Shown here piece after piece: positions 25,579-34,409 of a stretch of 64,000 nucleotides of DNA (position 1 is the stretch's first letter; each line of letters begins with the position of its first letter). The stretch lies in contig NZ_CP108383.1 of the NCBI RefSeq assembly GCF_035958815.1, forward strand, positions 7,068,001 through 7,132,000. The letters are read 5' to 3'. The notes below the pieces were generated by a model. That model was not told the DNA's origin and searched no databases. It was given only the letters and a program-made list of their open reading frames with translations. This stretch comes from Nocardia sp. NBC_01327 (lineage in GTDB: Bacteria; Actinomycetota; Actinomycetes; Mycobacteriales; Mycobacteriaceae). The translations under genes and the position numbers were made by a program.

Positions 25579-25596
25579 TGTTCCGGCTGAGGTGTC

Positions 25597-26322
25597 TCAG
25601 CCCGCCATGGTCTGGGGAATGCGATCGGCCTCGGGGCGCGCGTCCGCGGGGGCGCGCTTCTTGAGGCTCGAAGCGTAGACGTCCACGTACTCCTGATCGC
25701 CCATCCGCATGAGCTCGTACATGATCTCGTCGGTGACGGCACGCTCGACGAAGCGGTTGCCGCCCATGCCCTCGTAGCGCGAGAAGTCGATGGGCTTACC
25801 GAATTTCACGGTGACCTTGCGCGGGCGCCAGCGGAACGGTCCGGGCGGGCAGACCCCGTCGGTGCCGATCAGCGCGACCGGGATGACCGGAACACCGGTC
25901 TCCAGCGCGAGGCGGGCGACACCGGTCTTGCCCTTGTACAGGCGGCCGTCCGGGGAGCGCGTGCCCTCCGGGTACAGCCCGACCAGACGGCCCTCGTTCA
26001 GCAGCTTGCGCGCGGAGTCGAGCGCGCCCTCGGCGGCGGTCGCACTGGAACGATCGATGGGGTACTGGCCGGCGCCGGAGAAGAAGAACTTCTGCAGGCG
26101 GCCCTTCAGGCCCGGGGTGGTGAAGTACTCGGCCTTGGCCAGGTACGTAATGCGACGCGGACTCGCCAGGGGGGTGAACAGCCAATCGGTGAACGAGAGG
26201 TGGTTACCGGCCAGAATTGCGGCGCCATCGGGTGGGATATTCTCCACGCCCTCGACCTTGGGCCGGTTGACGAGAGAGATAAAAGGCCCCACCAAGACGA
26301 ACTTCAGCAGCCAGTAGAACAT
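25597..26322 (-). CDS. PlsC-type lysophosphatidic acid acyltransferase (Rv2182c)
   Basis: 241 aa membrane-associated acyltransferase that esterifies the second position of glycerol 3-phosphate during phospholipid synthesis. Seen: catalytic NHLSFTD (about 40-46), substrate-binding block YPIDRSS, and PEGTRS (about 118-123). The mycobacterial counterpart (Rv2182c, PlsM in M. smegmatis) is the lysophosphatidic acyltransferase. N-terminal hydrophobic stretch at about 3-18. Transcribed toward the exoribonuclease and closed by the shared terminator. Confidence 0.9.
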   Translation of the reverse strand: MFYWLLKFVLVGPFISLVNRPKVEGVENIPPDGAAILAGNHLSFTDWLFTPLASPRRITYLAKAEYFTTPGLKGRLQKFFFSGAGQYPIDRSSATAAEGALDSARKLLNEGRLVGLYPEGTRSPDGRLYKGKTGVARLALETGVPVIPVALIGTDGVCPPGPFRWRPRKVTVKFGKPIDFSRYEGMGGNRFVERAVTDEIMYELMRMGDQEYVDVYASSLKKRAPADARPEADRIPQTMAG

Positions 26323-26453
26323 TGCGTCCTTTCCCCTGTTTCGATACCCGGGACCGGCCTCGTTGCGGGCACCACACTCACCAAGCCACCCTACCGCTGA
26401 GACCTGGTAGTGACCAACCGCACCCCGCCCGATGTGTCCGGTTCATCCAGGAT

Positions 26454-27446
26454 TTACGTCGCAGGAACCGCATCTCGCGACGCTTCGAGCGCGGCCCGCG
26501 CCAATTCCGCCGCGCCGATCATGCCCGCCGCCTCACCCAATTGGGCGGTCCGGATCCGCGCCAGCCGCCGATGCCGGGCGCCGGTGATGGAGGCCGCGTA
26601 ATGCTCCCGGGCCGCATCGAGGAACAGCGGCGCCGAACTGCTCACGCCACCGGCCACCACGATCAGATCCGGATCGAACAGATCGCTGACAAAGGCCAGA
26701 CCGAGCCCGAGCCAGCGCGCGAAATCGGCCATCACCTCCTGCGCGAGGGGATCGCCGTCCTGCGCCGCGCCCGCCACCCGGCGACCGGTGAGCGAACCCG
26801 GATCGCGGCCCGCCTCCCGTGCCAGCACCGTGGAGCGCCCCGGATCGGTCGCCAGCATCTCCAGCGCGGTATCCACCAGAGCCGTTCCGCTGCAGTACCT
26901 TTCCCAGCAGCCGCGCTTTCCGCAGGCACAGGCCCGGCCATTGGGCACCACCGTCAGATGGCCCAGTTCCGGTGCGACGCCGTAACTGCCGCGATAGAGC
27001 TGACCACCGGTCAGCAGTGCCGCACCGATGCCGGTGCCGATGGCCACCAGCACCACATTGCGCCCGCCGGCCGCCGCACCGAACCGGTACTCGGCCCACA
27101 GCGCGGCATTGGCATCGTGCTCGAGAATCACCGGCAGGCCCAGCCGATCGGTGAGCCGCTGCGCCACCGGCGCGTCCTCCCACGGCAGATGCGGGGCGAA
27201 CCGCACCGTCGCGCGATCCTCGTCGACGAATCCGGCCACGGCCAGACCCACCGCGCCGATGGCGTGCCTGCCGCACAATTCGCGCACCACCCGCGCCAGG
27301 CCGTCCTCCAGGGACCGCGCCGACTGCGGTGTGGACGCGGTCACCGTATCGAGGACCTCGCCCGCACCGTCGACCACCGACGCGCGAATATTGGTGCCGC
27401 CCACATCGATTCCGACAGTCAACGGCACCTGTGCACCGCCCCTCAT
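26454..27446 (-). CDS. glk: ROK-family glucokinase
   Basis: 330 aa. Phosphorylates glucose with ATP or a related donor. Seen: phosphate-binding GIDVGGTNIRAS (about 12-23), catalytic EHDANAALWAE (about 108-118), and the ROK zinc-binding CACGKRGCWERYCSG (about 173-187). ATG at 27446 overlaps the stop of the upstream Rv2183c-like gene by 4 bp, placing it in an operon with that gene and the ATPase. It is not in the M. tuberculosis version of this block as I remember it. Confidence 0.88.
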   Translation of the reverse strand: MRGGAQVPLTVGIDVGGTNIRASVVDGAGEVLDTVTASTPQSARSLEDGLARVVRELCGRHAIGAVGLAVAGFVDEDRATVRFAPHLPWEDAPVAQRLTDRLGLPVILEHDANAALWAEYRFGAAAGGRNVVLVAIGTGIGAALLTGGQLYRGSYGVAPELGHLTVVPNGRACACGKRGCWERYCSGTALVDTALEMLATDPGRSTVLAREAGRDPGSLTGRRVAGAAQDGDPLAQEVMADFARWLGLGLAFVSDLFDPDLIVVAGGVSSSAPLFLDAAREHYAASITGARHRRLARIRTAQLGEAAGMIGAAELARAALEASRDAVPAT

Positions 27447-28471
27447 GCCTTGATGGTCACATTGATCGGCACATACCCGGCTCGTGTCGCCCCCCGTCCG
27501 CTGCGGGCGGCCTGATCGCCGCCGTCAGCGCCCGGTGGGCCACCGGCCCGCGTCGAAGCCTTGTCGCCCGGCCGCCGCGCAGTGCCCGGACCGCGGCCGA
27601 GTGGATCGGCCGCCTCCGGACCAGATGCGGTGCCATGCACCTGCGCACCGGATTCGTCGTCAGTGCCGGGAGTTCCACCGGAACGACTGCTCGCGGGCGG
27701 CGCGCCACGACCGCTCGCACCCTGCACACCGGCGCCGGCGCGGACATCCGCGCCGTACTGGGCACCGGCCCGACCACGCGCATCGGCACTGCGCTGGGCG
27801 CCCGCCTCCGCGCCGGGAGCAGCACTGTCCGCAGCACCGCTGTGCCGGGTTTCGCCGGTATCCGCAGCGGCCGGTTCGCCCGCGGTACGGGCGCGGCGCT
27901 CGGCGGCGACACCCGCGGCGCCCGCGGCGAAACGGGCGATCAACCCGGCGAGCGCGACGCTCGGGCGAGTATGTCCGCCCGGTGCATCCGGACCGGGCGC
28001 ATCGGACTTCGCCGCGGGATCGCCGGAATCACTCCGGGAGAAGTCCTCGGGCGCATCCGGGCCGCCGGACGAATCGCCCTGCCTGCCACGGGCATCGGAG
28101 TAATCGCCGTGGCCGAACGAATCATGAAGCCAGGCTTGGTATTCCGGCGATTCCGGATCCAGATCCGGCGGCAGCACCGGTTCCACGGGCACACCGGCGA
28201 GCGCCTCGCGCAGCACGGTCACAATGGCGGTGCCGTGATCGGCGATGGCCGCGACCACATCGTGGTGCTCACCGCGCACCACCGCAGCGGCGGCGCATAC
28301 CGGGCACCAGGCGCAGCTGGACCACTGGGTCCGGCCGTCTGCGGCGGTCCGCCGCAGGACCGGTTCGACCCGCTCGAGCACGGCTTCGGCCAGCAGCCGC
28401 AGTTCCTCGGCGAATTCGCTGAAACTATCGTCCGGATGGCCGGCGCGCGGATGATCGTGCGGGGCGGTCAT
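27443..28471 (-). CDS. Conserved hypothetical protein (Rv2183c type)
   Basis: 342 aa. N-terminal helical domain (about 10-100) with the cysteine cluster CAWCPVCAA (possible metal site), then a long low-complexity Gly/Ala/Asp/Pro-rich tail (about 120-330). The conserved part resembles small actinobacterial hypotheticals next to an ArsA-like ATPase. ATG at 28471 overlaps the ATPase stop by 4 bp. Function unknown. The tail is unlike its neighbours and is probably disordered. Confidence 0.75.
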   Translation of the reverse strand: MTAPHDHPRAGHPDDSFSEFAEELRLLAEAVLERVEPVLRRTAADGRTQWSSCAWCPVCAAAAVVRGEHHDVVAAIADHGTAIVTVLREALAGVPVEPVLPPDLDPESPEYQAWLHDSFGHGDYSDARGRQGDSSGGPDAPEDFSRSDSGDPAAKSDAPGPDAPGGHTRPSVALAGLIARFAAGAAGVAAERRARTAGEPAAADTGETRHSGAADSAAPGAEAGAQRSADARGRAGAQYGADVRAGAGVQGASGRGAPPASSRSGGTPGTDDESGAQVHGTASGPEAADPLGRGPGTARRPGDKASTRAGGPPGADGGDQAARSGRGATRAGYVPINVTIKA

Positions 28472-29730
28472 TTCGGCCAGACCTGCGGGTCGGGCCGGAA
28501 TCGGATCACCAATTGGTCGCCGTCGAGTTCGGCGGCATCGACCGTGCACCGCCGCAATACCGGCGCCAGTCGCAATCGGCGCCTGACCCCGTCCGCTCCC
28601 ACGATCAAATCGTCCTCCACTCGTCCCAGCTGCAGGGTCGACGGATCGACCACGGGTAGATGCATACGCATGGCGAACACCGAATGCACGCCCGCGCCCG
28701 CCTCGAGCCGCACCACGGGCCCGGCTGAGACAGACAGCACACCATCCACATCTGTGCCAAGCATAGGGACAGGACCCGATCCGACCCAGTTACCACTCGC
28801 ATCGACCGCGTAGGACAGCGCGGTCAATGAGCTCAGGCCCACCGGTTCGGCCCCGGCATGCGCCACGACCTGCACCTGGACCCCGCCCATGCGCTCACGC
28901 AGGTCGGCCACCACATCTGTTTGCTCACCACGGCGGTTGAAGTACCACTGCACGGCGGGATGAATCGGACCGCCGTAATCGGGCGGCGGAACCTCGGGGA
29001 GGACCTTGTTGACGAGTACCGCGTCCAGGCGCAGGCCGAGCAGCGCCGCCGCCGAACGGACTCGGGCGGATTCGGCCACGGCGACCTGCTCGGCCGCGGT
29101 GACCAGGCGCGCACCGGTGCGGGCGCGATCGGCGATGAGGTCGCGGGCGGCGGTGACAGAGGCGACGATCTGCTCGACGGTCACCGCGAGGACCGCACGG
29201 CGCAGATCGCCGCCCACCGCGGTCAGGGTGCGGGAATGCACAGGCCAGACCCGCTCGAGATAACCGAGCAATGTGTCTGGGGCAGTGAGGATGCGGAGCA
29301 TATCGGCCGACGGCGGGCAGTCGAGAATGATCACATCCCACCGCTCGGTCTTGGCGAATTCGGTGATCTCCAGCAGGGCCAGCAGTTCCTGGACACCGGG
29401 CAGACCGGTCAGCTCGGCGGGATCGAGCGCGCTCAGATCGACGCCGTGATCGTGCCCGGCGCCGGAGAGCAGCAGCAGTACCGTGCGGAAGCGATCCTCC
29501 AGCAGCGCAAGGGAATCCACCTCGATCACATCGAGGCCCGGCTGCACCGCCGCCACCCCGGGCACACTGCCGGGCTGATGCTGGAATCGGAATCCCAGTG
29601 CGTCACCGAGGGAATGCGCCTGATCGAGCGAAGCCAGCAGCACCCGCTGCCCGGACCGCGCATAGGACAGCGCGGTCGCGCACGCCAGCGTCGTCTTGCC
29701 TACCCCACCCTTGCCGACGAACAGTTCCAC
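28468..29730 (-). CDS. ArsA/GET3-like P-loop ATPase (Rv2184c type)
   Basis: 420 aa. Deviant Walker A GKGGVGKTT at 6-14, switch region SLDQAHSLGDALG (about 34-46), and Walker B-like IILDCPPSADMLR (about 132-144). Family members drive anion transport or tail-anchored protein targeting; the actinobacterial homologue's role is unknown. GTG at 29730 is just before the P-loop and only 29 bp after the SRPBCC gene, so the two are co-transcribed. Confidence 0.85.
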   Translation of the reverse strand: MELFVGKGGVGKTTLACATALSYARSGQRVLLASLDQAHSLGDALGFRFQHQPGSVPGVAAVQPGLDVIEVDSLALLEDRFRTVLLLLSGAGHDHGVDLSALDPAELTGLPGVQELLALLEITEFAKTERWDVIILDCPPSADMLRILTAPDTLLGYLERVWPVHSRTLTAVGGDLRRAVLAVTVEQIVASVTAARDLIADRARTGARLVTAAEQVAVAESARVRSAAALLGLRLDAVLVNKVLPEVPPPDYGGPIHPAVQWYFNRRGEQTDVVADLRERMGGVQVQVVAHAGAEPVGLSSLTALSYAVDASGNWVGSGPVPMLGTDVDGVLSVSAGPVVRLEAGAGVHSVFAMRMHLPVVDPSTLQLGRVEDDLIVGADGVRRRLRLAPVLRRCTVDAAELDGDQLVIRFRPDPQVWPK

Positions 29731-29759
29731 ACGGGTGGGTCGTTCGGACCTGCTCGCGG

Positions 29760-30197
29760 TCAGCCTTCGACCCGTTTCTTGAGTTCTTTCAAGGCGGTAT
29801 CGGTGATGACCTTCTCCGCCTTGCGTTTGAACATGCCGATCATCGGGATGTTCAGATCGACCGTCAGCTCGTACACCACCTCGGTGGTGCCGTCGGGCTG
29901 CGCGATCAGCTCATAGGTGCCGTCCTGCGCCTTCTGCAGTTCACCGCTGGCCAGGGTCCAGCTGACCGCGCGGCCGTCGGGACGCCAGGTGTAGGACAGC
30001 GTGTAGGTGTCCTTGACAACGCCGGCATCGAGGACGAAGCGCGCGGTGCGGGCCCGGCCGTCGGGGTATTTGTCGAGCACCTCGACCGAGCGGGCCGCGG
30101 CGACCCATTCCGGATACGACTCCAGATCGGCGATGACGGCCATTACGCGATCCGAGGGGGCGTCGATCACGATCGACCGTTGAGTTCGATCGGCCAT
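29760..30197 (-). CDS. SRPBCC (START-like) lipid-binding protein
   Basis: 145 aa from the ATG at 30197 (a TTG at 30206 nearer to AAGGA is an alternative). Polyketide cyclase/dehydrase-type fold: SIVIDAPSDRVMAVIADLES at the N-terminus, EWVAAARSVEVL, and a C-terminal amphipathic helix with KELKKRV. Such proteins bind hydrophobic ligands. Corresponds to Rv2185c. Upstream of, and co-directional with, the ATPase. Confidence 0.82.
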   Translation of the reverse strand: MADRTQRSIVIDAPSDRVMAVIADLESYPEWVAAARSVEVLDKYPDGRARTARFVLDAGVVKDTYTLSYTWRPDGRAVSWTLASGELQKAQDGTYELIAQPDGTTEVVYELTVDLNIPMIGMFKRKAEKVITDTALKELKKRVEG

Positions 30198-30268
30198 GGG
30201 TGACAACGCTTCCTTTCGAAGGGCTGAATACGTCTACTGCGAGAGGTCTACTGCGGAGCGAACGATGT

Positions 30269-30658
30269 CTAGTGCGCGGCGGCGGGCGCGACCCCGGCCT
30301 TGCGACCGGCTTCCAAGCGGGCCTTGACCTCGAAGGACATCTTCTTTCCGGCGACCCGGTGGGTGCGATTGACGGCCAGCAGATCACGCGCCGACAGGCC
30401 TTCGACGCTGCGCGGCTCGGCATGCATGAAGTAGTGCAGGATGACGCCGTCCAGCATGGGCTCCAGCCAGACCTCCATGGTGCCGGTCGCCGCGCCGCTC
30501 ACCGTCCAGCGAATCCCCTTGTCGCCCCGGTCTTCCCGCACCTGCAACTGCAGGTCCGGCCACCAGCGGCGCCAGCGGGCACGATCTGCCAGCACCTCGC
30601 CCACGGCCACGCCGGGCGCGGCGACGAAGGTCTGGTCGGCAACCTGGATACTGCTCAC
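30269..30658 (-). CDS. SRPBCC-family protein (polyketide cyclase-like)
   Basis: 129 aa. Same fold class as the next gene: VAAPGVAVGEVLADRARWRRWWPDL-type start (PDLQLQVREDRG) and a hydrophobic C-terminal helix. No enzyme motif seen. GTG at 30658 lies 6 nt after a TAGGCT -10 box, so probably leaderless; this promoter likely also feeds the SRPBCC-ATPase-Rv2183c-glk run. Confidence 0.8.
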   Translation of the reverse strand: MSSIQVADQTFVAAPGVAVGEVLADRARWRRWWPDLQLQVREDRGDKGIRWTVSGAATGTMEVWLEPMLDGVILHYFMHAEPRSVEGLSARDLLAVNRTHRVAGKKMSFEVKARLEAGRKAGVAPAAAH

Positions 30659-30664
30659 GCGCTG

Positions 30665-30670
30665 AGCCTA
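30665..30670 (-). promoter_or_regulatory. -10 box of a leaderless promoter
   Basis: TAGGCT on the minus strand, 6 nt before the GTG at 30658. Confidence 0.6.
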
Positions 30671-30777
30671 ACCCAGAGGATGCGCGCGACCGCTTTCGGC
30701 GGGGAGTACCGGCGCCATGCCCGTGCGGCATGGTCGTGGCCGGAATCCGGGCGGCGACCGTAGATCTCCGGACGCGA

Positions 30778-30794
30778 GCACGCCGGGACGACGG
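30778..30794 (-). repeat. REP-like dispersed repeat, copy C (partial)
   Basis: On the minus strand CCCGTCGTCCCGGCGTGCT. The core CGTCGTCCCGGC-TGCT matches copy B and resembles copy A. It lies in the gap after pimB. Confidence 0.35.
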
Positions 30795-30829
30795 GCCGGC
30801 TGCGCCAGGACGACGCGGGTGACGAGGTT

Positions 30830-30884
30830 GGACAACGGTGCGACAGGGGTTCGGACAACGGTGCGACCAGGGCTCGGACAGCGG
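30830..30884. repeat. 23-bp period repeats downstream of pimB
   Basis: GGACAACGGTGCGAC at 30830-30844 and 30853-30867, with a partial third copy GGACAGCGG at 30876-30884. All begin 23 bp apart and end 20 bp before the pimB stop. Non-coding; role unknown. Confidence 0.5.
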
Positions 30885-30904
30885 GGTGGGGCGACGGGGG
30901 CGAC

Positions 30905-32068
30905 TCAGTTCAGGCCGGCGGCGGGCATCGAATGCACTGGTGGATCCAGCAATTCGCGTAGGCGGGCGCCCATTCGATCCCAGCGCCACTGCTGCTGCAC
31001 CCAGGCGCGCCCGGCCGCGCCCATGCGGGCGGCGGCTTCGGGATCGGACAGGATCTCGACAATGGCGTCGGCGATGGAGTCGGTGGAGCGGCCGTCGACC
31101 ACCCGGCCGGTCTCGCCCTCGCGCACCGTCTCCGGCGCACCGCCGGAATTGCCCGCGACCACCGGCACGCCGGTGGCGGAGGCCTCCAGGAACACGATGC
31201 CGAGGCCCTCCACATCCAGACCGAGACCGCGGGTGCGGCACGGCATGGCGAAGACATCGGCAATGGTGTGGTGCGCGGCCAGTTCCGCGGCGGGAACCCG
31301 GCCGGTGAACACCACATCGCCGGAGACGCCCAGGCCTTCGGCGAGGGCGTGCAGCTTCTCCTCGTAGGGGCCGCCGCCCGCGATGACCAGCACCGCACCG
31401 TCGATGCGATCGCGAATGTTCTTCATGGCCACGATGAGTGCGTCCTGCCCCTTGCGCGGAACCAGCCGCGACAGGCACAGAATGGTGGGCCGCTCGCCCA
31501 GGCCGTAGCGGGCGCGCAATTCGGCGCGGGCGGCCGGATCGGGCTTGAACACCTCGGAGTCGACGGCGGGCGGCAGATATTCGAGTGCGGCCCGCGGGCC
31601 GAACGCCGCGGAGAACCGGCGGCGGGTGTACTTGCTGACATAGGTGATGACATCGGTGTTCTCGCCGATGGCCCGCAGCGCCTGCCGCGCGCCGGGCAGC
31701 ATGGACCAGCCGACCTCGTGCCCGTGTGTGGAAGCCACAATCCGCTCGGCGCCGGCCCGGCGCAGTACCGGTGACATGAGCGCCAGCGGCGCCGCCGCCC
31801 CGAACCACACCCGATCGCACTGTTCATCACGCATCAGCTTGGCCGCGCGACGGGCCACCAGGGGGGTGGGCAGCATCAGCGTGGTGGGATGGCGCACCAC
31901 CTGAAAAGGCTGATCCGCATCGAACTTCCAGTGACTGTCGCCCTTCCAGCGGGGGGCGTAGACCACCAGTTCATCGGGGGGCAGCTGCATGGCCAGCGCA
32001 TGCACGTAGGACTGGATACCTCCCGGTCGTGGCGGGAAATCATTGGTAACCAGCAGCGTTCGCCCCAT
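30905..32068 (-). CDS. pimB: Phosphatidylinositol monomannoside mannosyltransferase PimB
   Basis: 387 aa GT-B fold, family GT4. Transfers the second mannose from GDP-mannose to PIM1 on the cytoplasmic side of the membrane. Seen: N-terminal NDFPPRPGGIQSYV (Gly-rich acceptor loop), SRLVPRKGQD (about 200-209, phosphate binding), and the nucleotide-sugar EX7E-like block GLGIVFLEASATGVPVVAG (about 288-306). Equivalent to Rv2188c. ATG at 32068 lies 6 nt after TAGGTT, so leaderless. The fadD15 gene that separates it from the SRPBCC genes in M. tuberculosis is absent here. Confidence 0.93.
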   Translation of the reverse strand: MGRTLLVTNDFPPRPGGIQSYVHALAMQLPPDELVVYAPRWKGDSHWKFDADQPFQVVRHPTTLMLPTPLVARRAAKLMRDEQCDRVWFGAAAPLALMSPVLRRAGAERIVASTHGHEVGWSMLPGARQALRAIGENTDVITYVSKYTRRRFSAAFGPRAALEYLPPAVDSEVFKPDPAARAELRARYGLGERPTILCLSRLVPRKGQDALIVAMKNIRDRIDGAVLVIAGGGPYEEKLHALAEGLGVSGDVVFTGRVPAAELAAHHTIADVFAMPCRTRGLGLDVEGLGIVFLEASATGVPVVAGNSGGAPETVREGETGRVVDGRSTDSIADAIVEILSDPEAAARMGAAGRAWVQQQWRWDRMGARLRELLDPPVHSMPAAGLN

Positions 32069-32074
32069 GCCCTC

Positions 32075-32080
32075 AACCTA
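32075..32080 (-). promoter_or_regulatory. -10 box of a leaderless promoter for pimB
   Basis: TAGGTT on the minus strand, 6 nt before the ATG at 32068. Confidence 0.6.
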
Positions 32081-32146
32081 CTGCACCGGCGCGCGGCGCT
32101 CCCCCCAGCCCGAAACCTCGCACCCCCGACGCATGCGCGCGAGAAA

Positions 32147-33151
32147 TCACGCGCCTTCGGTGGTCCGCGTGGTGATCCAGGAGTGCCAGCGTGCGAGGAA
32201 ATCCGGGTAGGCGGTGGCCAGCGTGCCCTGGACGATCGCCGCCACGGCGGCATGATCCTTCGGCCCGCTCGCCAATTGCCGGTAGAGCGAGAGCAATTGG
32301 GGCTCACCGTACTGATCGGCAATGAAAGCGCAGGCGGACCAGGCCTGTTCGTAGGCCACGGCCGCATCGGCGCTGGTGGGTGCGAAGATCGCATCCGAGG
32401 GCAGATCGGCGGGGATATTGCCGGAGCGGGCGCGCGCGGTCAGCGTGGGCGCGATCTCGGCGACGGGAGTGTGCATCCCGCGATGCGCGGAGTATTCGGC
32501 GAATCCCTCGAGCATCCACAGCGGGGAACCGTCGATCGTCACCGCGCGGGTGGCCACATGCGTGAGCTCGTGCCGCAGCACCGAGCGCAGCCCGTCGGCC
32601 CCGAGCCGGGCGGCGGCCTCCGGGCCGAAAACCACGCGCTGACCGGTGGGCGCGGTACCCGGGCGGAAGACATCGGACACCGTGGAGGCGGCAACGGAGG
32701 CCGGTACGTCGCCGACGGCATGCGTGAGCGCCGCGAATTCGGCTGGGCTGGAAGCGACTACGACAACCGGGGCCTGTGACCAGTCCGAACCCCACAGCGA
32801 GCTGACCGCGGCCGTCGCCGCGGCGAGTTCACCGGAGAGCACATCCATATCGCCGCTGTGCGCCGGATGACCGAGCACCACCGCGACCTTGCCGGACCCG
32901 GTTGTCACCGGTGCGGCGATCACGCTGCCGTAGGAGTCCATGATCCGCTTCACCCCCGGCACCTGCGGATCCGACGCCACCAGGGTGTCGGCGCCCGGAA
33001 CCACCGCGCGCAGCGTGGGGAGCACCGAATTGGGCAGCATGAGCAGCGCGCCGCAGGCGGCGGTCAATCCGGTCACCATCACCAGGGTCAGGCAGAACTG
33101 GAAACGGCGCTTGGCCGACAGCCAGCCGCGAACCTGCCGCAGTGCGCTCAT
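32147..33151 (-). CDS. Membrane-anchored gluzincin metallopeptidase (peptidase MA-like)
   Basis: 334 aa. One N-terminal membrane segment (about 17-38), then an extracytoplasmic domain with the zinc motif HELTH (194-198) and the third ligand in WMLEGFAEYSAH, about 20 residues on, the gluzincin arrangement. Substrate unknown; the neighbours suggest an envelope role. It sits where Rv2189c lies in M. tuberculosis. ATG at 33151 has GAGG 5 nt upstream; a GTG at 33157 would be too close to it. Confidence 0.8.
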   Translation of the reverse strand: MSALRQVRGWLSAKRRFQFCLTLVMVTGLTAACGALLMLPNSVLPTLRAVVPGADTLVASDPQVPGVKRIMDSYGSVIAAPVTTGSGKVAVVLGHPAHSGDMDVLSGELAAATAAVSSLWGSDWSQAPVVVVASSPAEFAALTHAVGDVPASVAASTVSDVFRPGTAPTGQRVVFGPEAAARLGADGLRSVLRHELTHVATRAVTIDGSPLWMLEGFAEYSAHRGMHTPVAEIAPTLTARARSGNIPADLPSDAIFAPTSADAAVAYEQAWSACAFIADQYGEPQLLSLYRQLASGPKDHAAVAAIVQGTLATAYPDFLARWHSWITTRTTEGA

Positions 33152-33172
33152 AACCACCTCGGGGTGAGTGTG

Positions 33173-34252
33173 TCAGAACCGGCGCGCCGAATGGAATGGC
33201 GATGATGCCATCGGCGCCACCGCTACCGGGACACCGAATGTGGAGGCGTGCAGCATCAGGCCGTTGCCCGCGTAGATGCCGACATGCGAGATATCAGAGT
33301 AGAAGAAGACGACATCGCCGGGCTGCAGGTCCTTCTCGTCGACGGGCGTGCCGTACGTGGACTGCTGCTGGCTGGTGCGCGGGACATCCTTGCCGACCTG
33401 ATGGAACGCCCACTGCACGAGTCCGGAGCAGTCGAACTGCTCGGGACCGGTTGCGCCCCAGACATAAGGAAAGCCGATGCGGGTGAGCCCGGCGGCGAGC
33501 GCACTGGTGCCGCTGCCGGGAACGAGCCCGCGCAGCAGGCTGTCCCGATCGAATCCGGGCGGGAACGCGGATCCGGCGAGCGCGGAGCGATCACTGGCCG
33601 AGAGCTGACCCCAGGCGGCGATGACGCTGGCCATGGAACCTTGCAGCGACGCCCGCTTCGACTCCAGGTCGGTGCGTACCGCATCGGCCTGGGCGCTGGC
33701 GGCGCGCGCGATATCGGCGGCGCCGCGGGCGGCGGTCTCGGCGACCTTGGCCGCATCGCTGACCTTCTGGAATTGGCCCAGTTGATCATTCGTGCGCGCG
33801 CCGACCAGATCCACGATGGACATCTGGTCCAGAAGCTGCTGCGGTGAACTGCTGACGAGCATGGCCGTGAGCCGGTTGGTGCGGCTGCCGAGCAGGGCCG
33901 AACTGGCAGCACGGTCGATCACCGGCTGATAGCTCTGGATCTCGATACGCGCGGCGTTCAGTGCGCCCTCGGCGATATCGGCCTTGGCATCGGCGTCATT
34001 GGCGGCCGCGACCTTGGCGTCGAGATCGGACTGTGCGTTGAGCGCCTGCTGATTGAGCTGTTCGGACTGATGCGACAGGTCGATCAGGCGCTGCACCGCT
34101 TCCCCGGCTGATGCCGGTGCAGCGACCGGATCGGCCGTCGCGGGTCCTATGCCGCAGGTACAGACCAGGAGTGCGCCCGCCGTGAGCGTCGCACCCACCA
34201 GTTGCTTCGTTCTGAGAATCGTCGTGCCCTGATTCCACTGCTGCACTGCCAC
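33173..34252 (-). CDS. Secreted NlpC/P60 peptidoglycan endopeptidase (RipA/Rv2190c type)
   Basis: 359 aa. Signal peptide to about residue 41, then a long helical coiled-coil region (about 50-210) rich in Ala/Asp/Gln, then a C-terminal NlpC/P60 domain. The catalytic Cys275 is in FDCSGLVQW; the catalytic His is in SHVGIY; a conserved Tyr is in FPYVWGA. Cleaves D-Glu/mDAP stem peptides during cell separation; the coiled coil usually auto-inhibits or docks the enzyme. GTG at 34252 with GGGAAA upstream. Only 21 bp before the peptidase gene, so one transcript. Confidence 0.9.
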   Translation of the reverse strand: MAVQQWNQGTTILRTKQLVGATLTAGALLVCTCGIGPATADPVAAPASAGEAVQRLIDLSHQSEQLNQQALNAQSDLDAKVAAANDADAKADIAEGALNAARIEIQSYQPVIDRAASSALLGSRTNRLTAMLVSSSPQQLLDQMSIVDLVGARTNDQLGQFQKVSDAAKVAETAARGAADIARAASAQADAVRTDLESKRASLQGSMASVIAAWGQLSASDRSALAGSAFPPGFDRDSLLRGLVPGSGTSALAAGLTRIGFPYVWGATGPEQFDCSGLVQWAFHQVGKDVPRTSQQQSTYGTPVDEKDLQPGDVVFFYSDISHVGIYAGNGLMLHASTFGVPVAVAPMASSPFHSARRF

Positions 34253-34370
34253 CGTCGGCCGTTTCCCGTTCTCTTACCCCGAGCTGGAAAGGAAGGTCTC
34301 GATAAGGTTACGAAACGGCGACCGCTCGTGTCCAGCAGGCCACGAATTCATTACGGTCGCCGTCTCGCGC

Positions 34371-34387
34371 GCAGGTCGGTGACCTGC
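34371..34387. terminator. Hairpin after the small NlpC/P60 gene
   Basis: GCAGGTCGGTGACCTGC, a 7-bp perfect stem with a 3-nt loop, 23 bp beyond the stop. A wider inverted repeat (ACGGCGACCG at 34315-34324 with its inverse at 34354-34363) follows. Weak evidence for termination. Confidence 0.45.
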
Positions 34388-34409
34388 GGTTGTATCGCTC
34401 AGATCCGTT

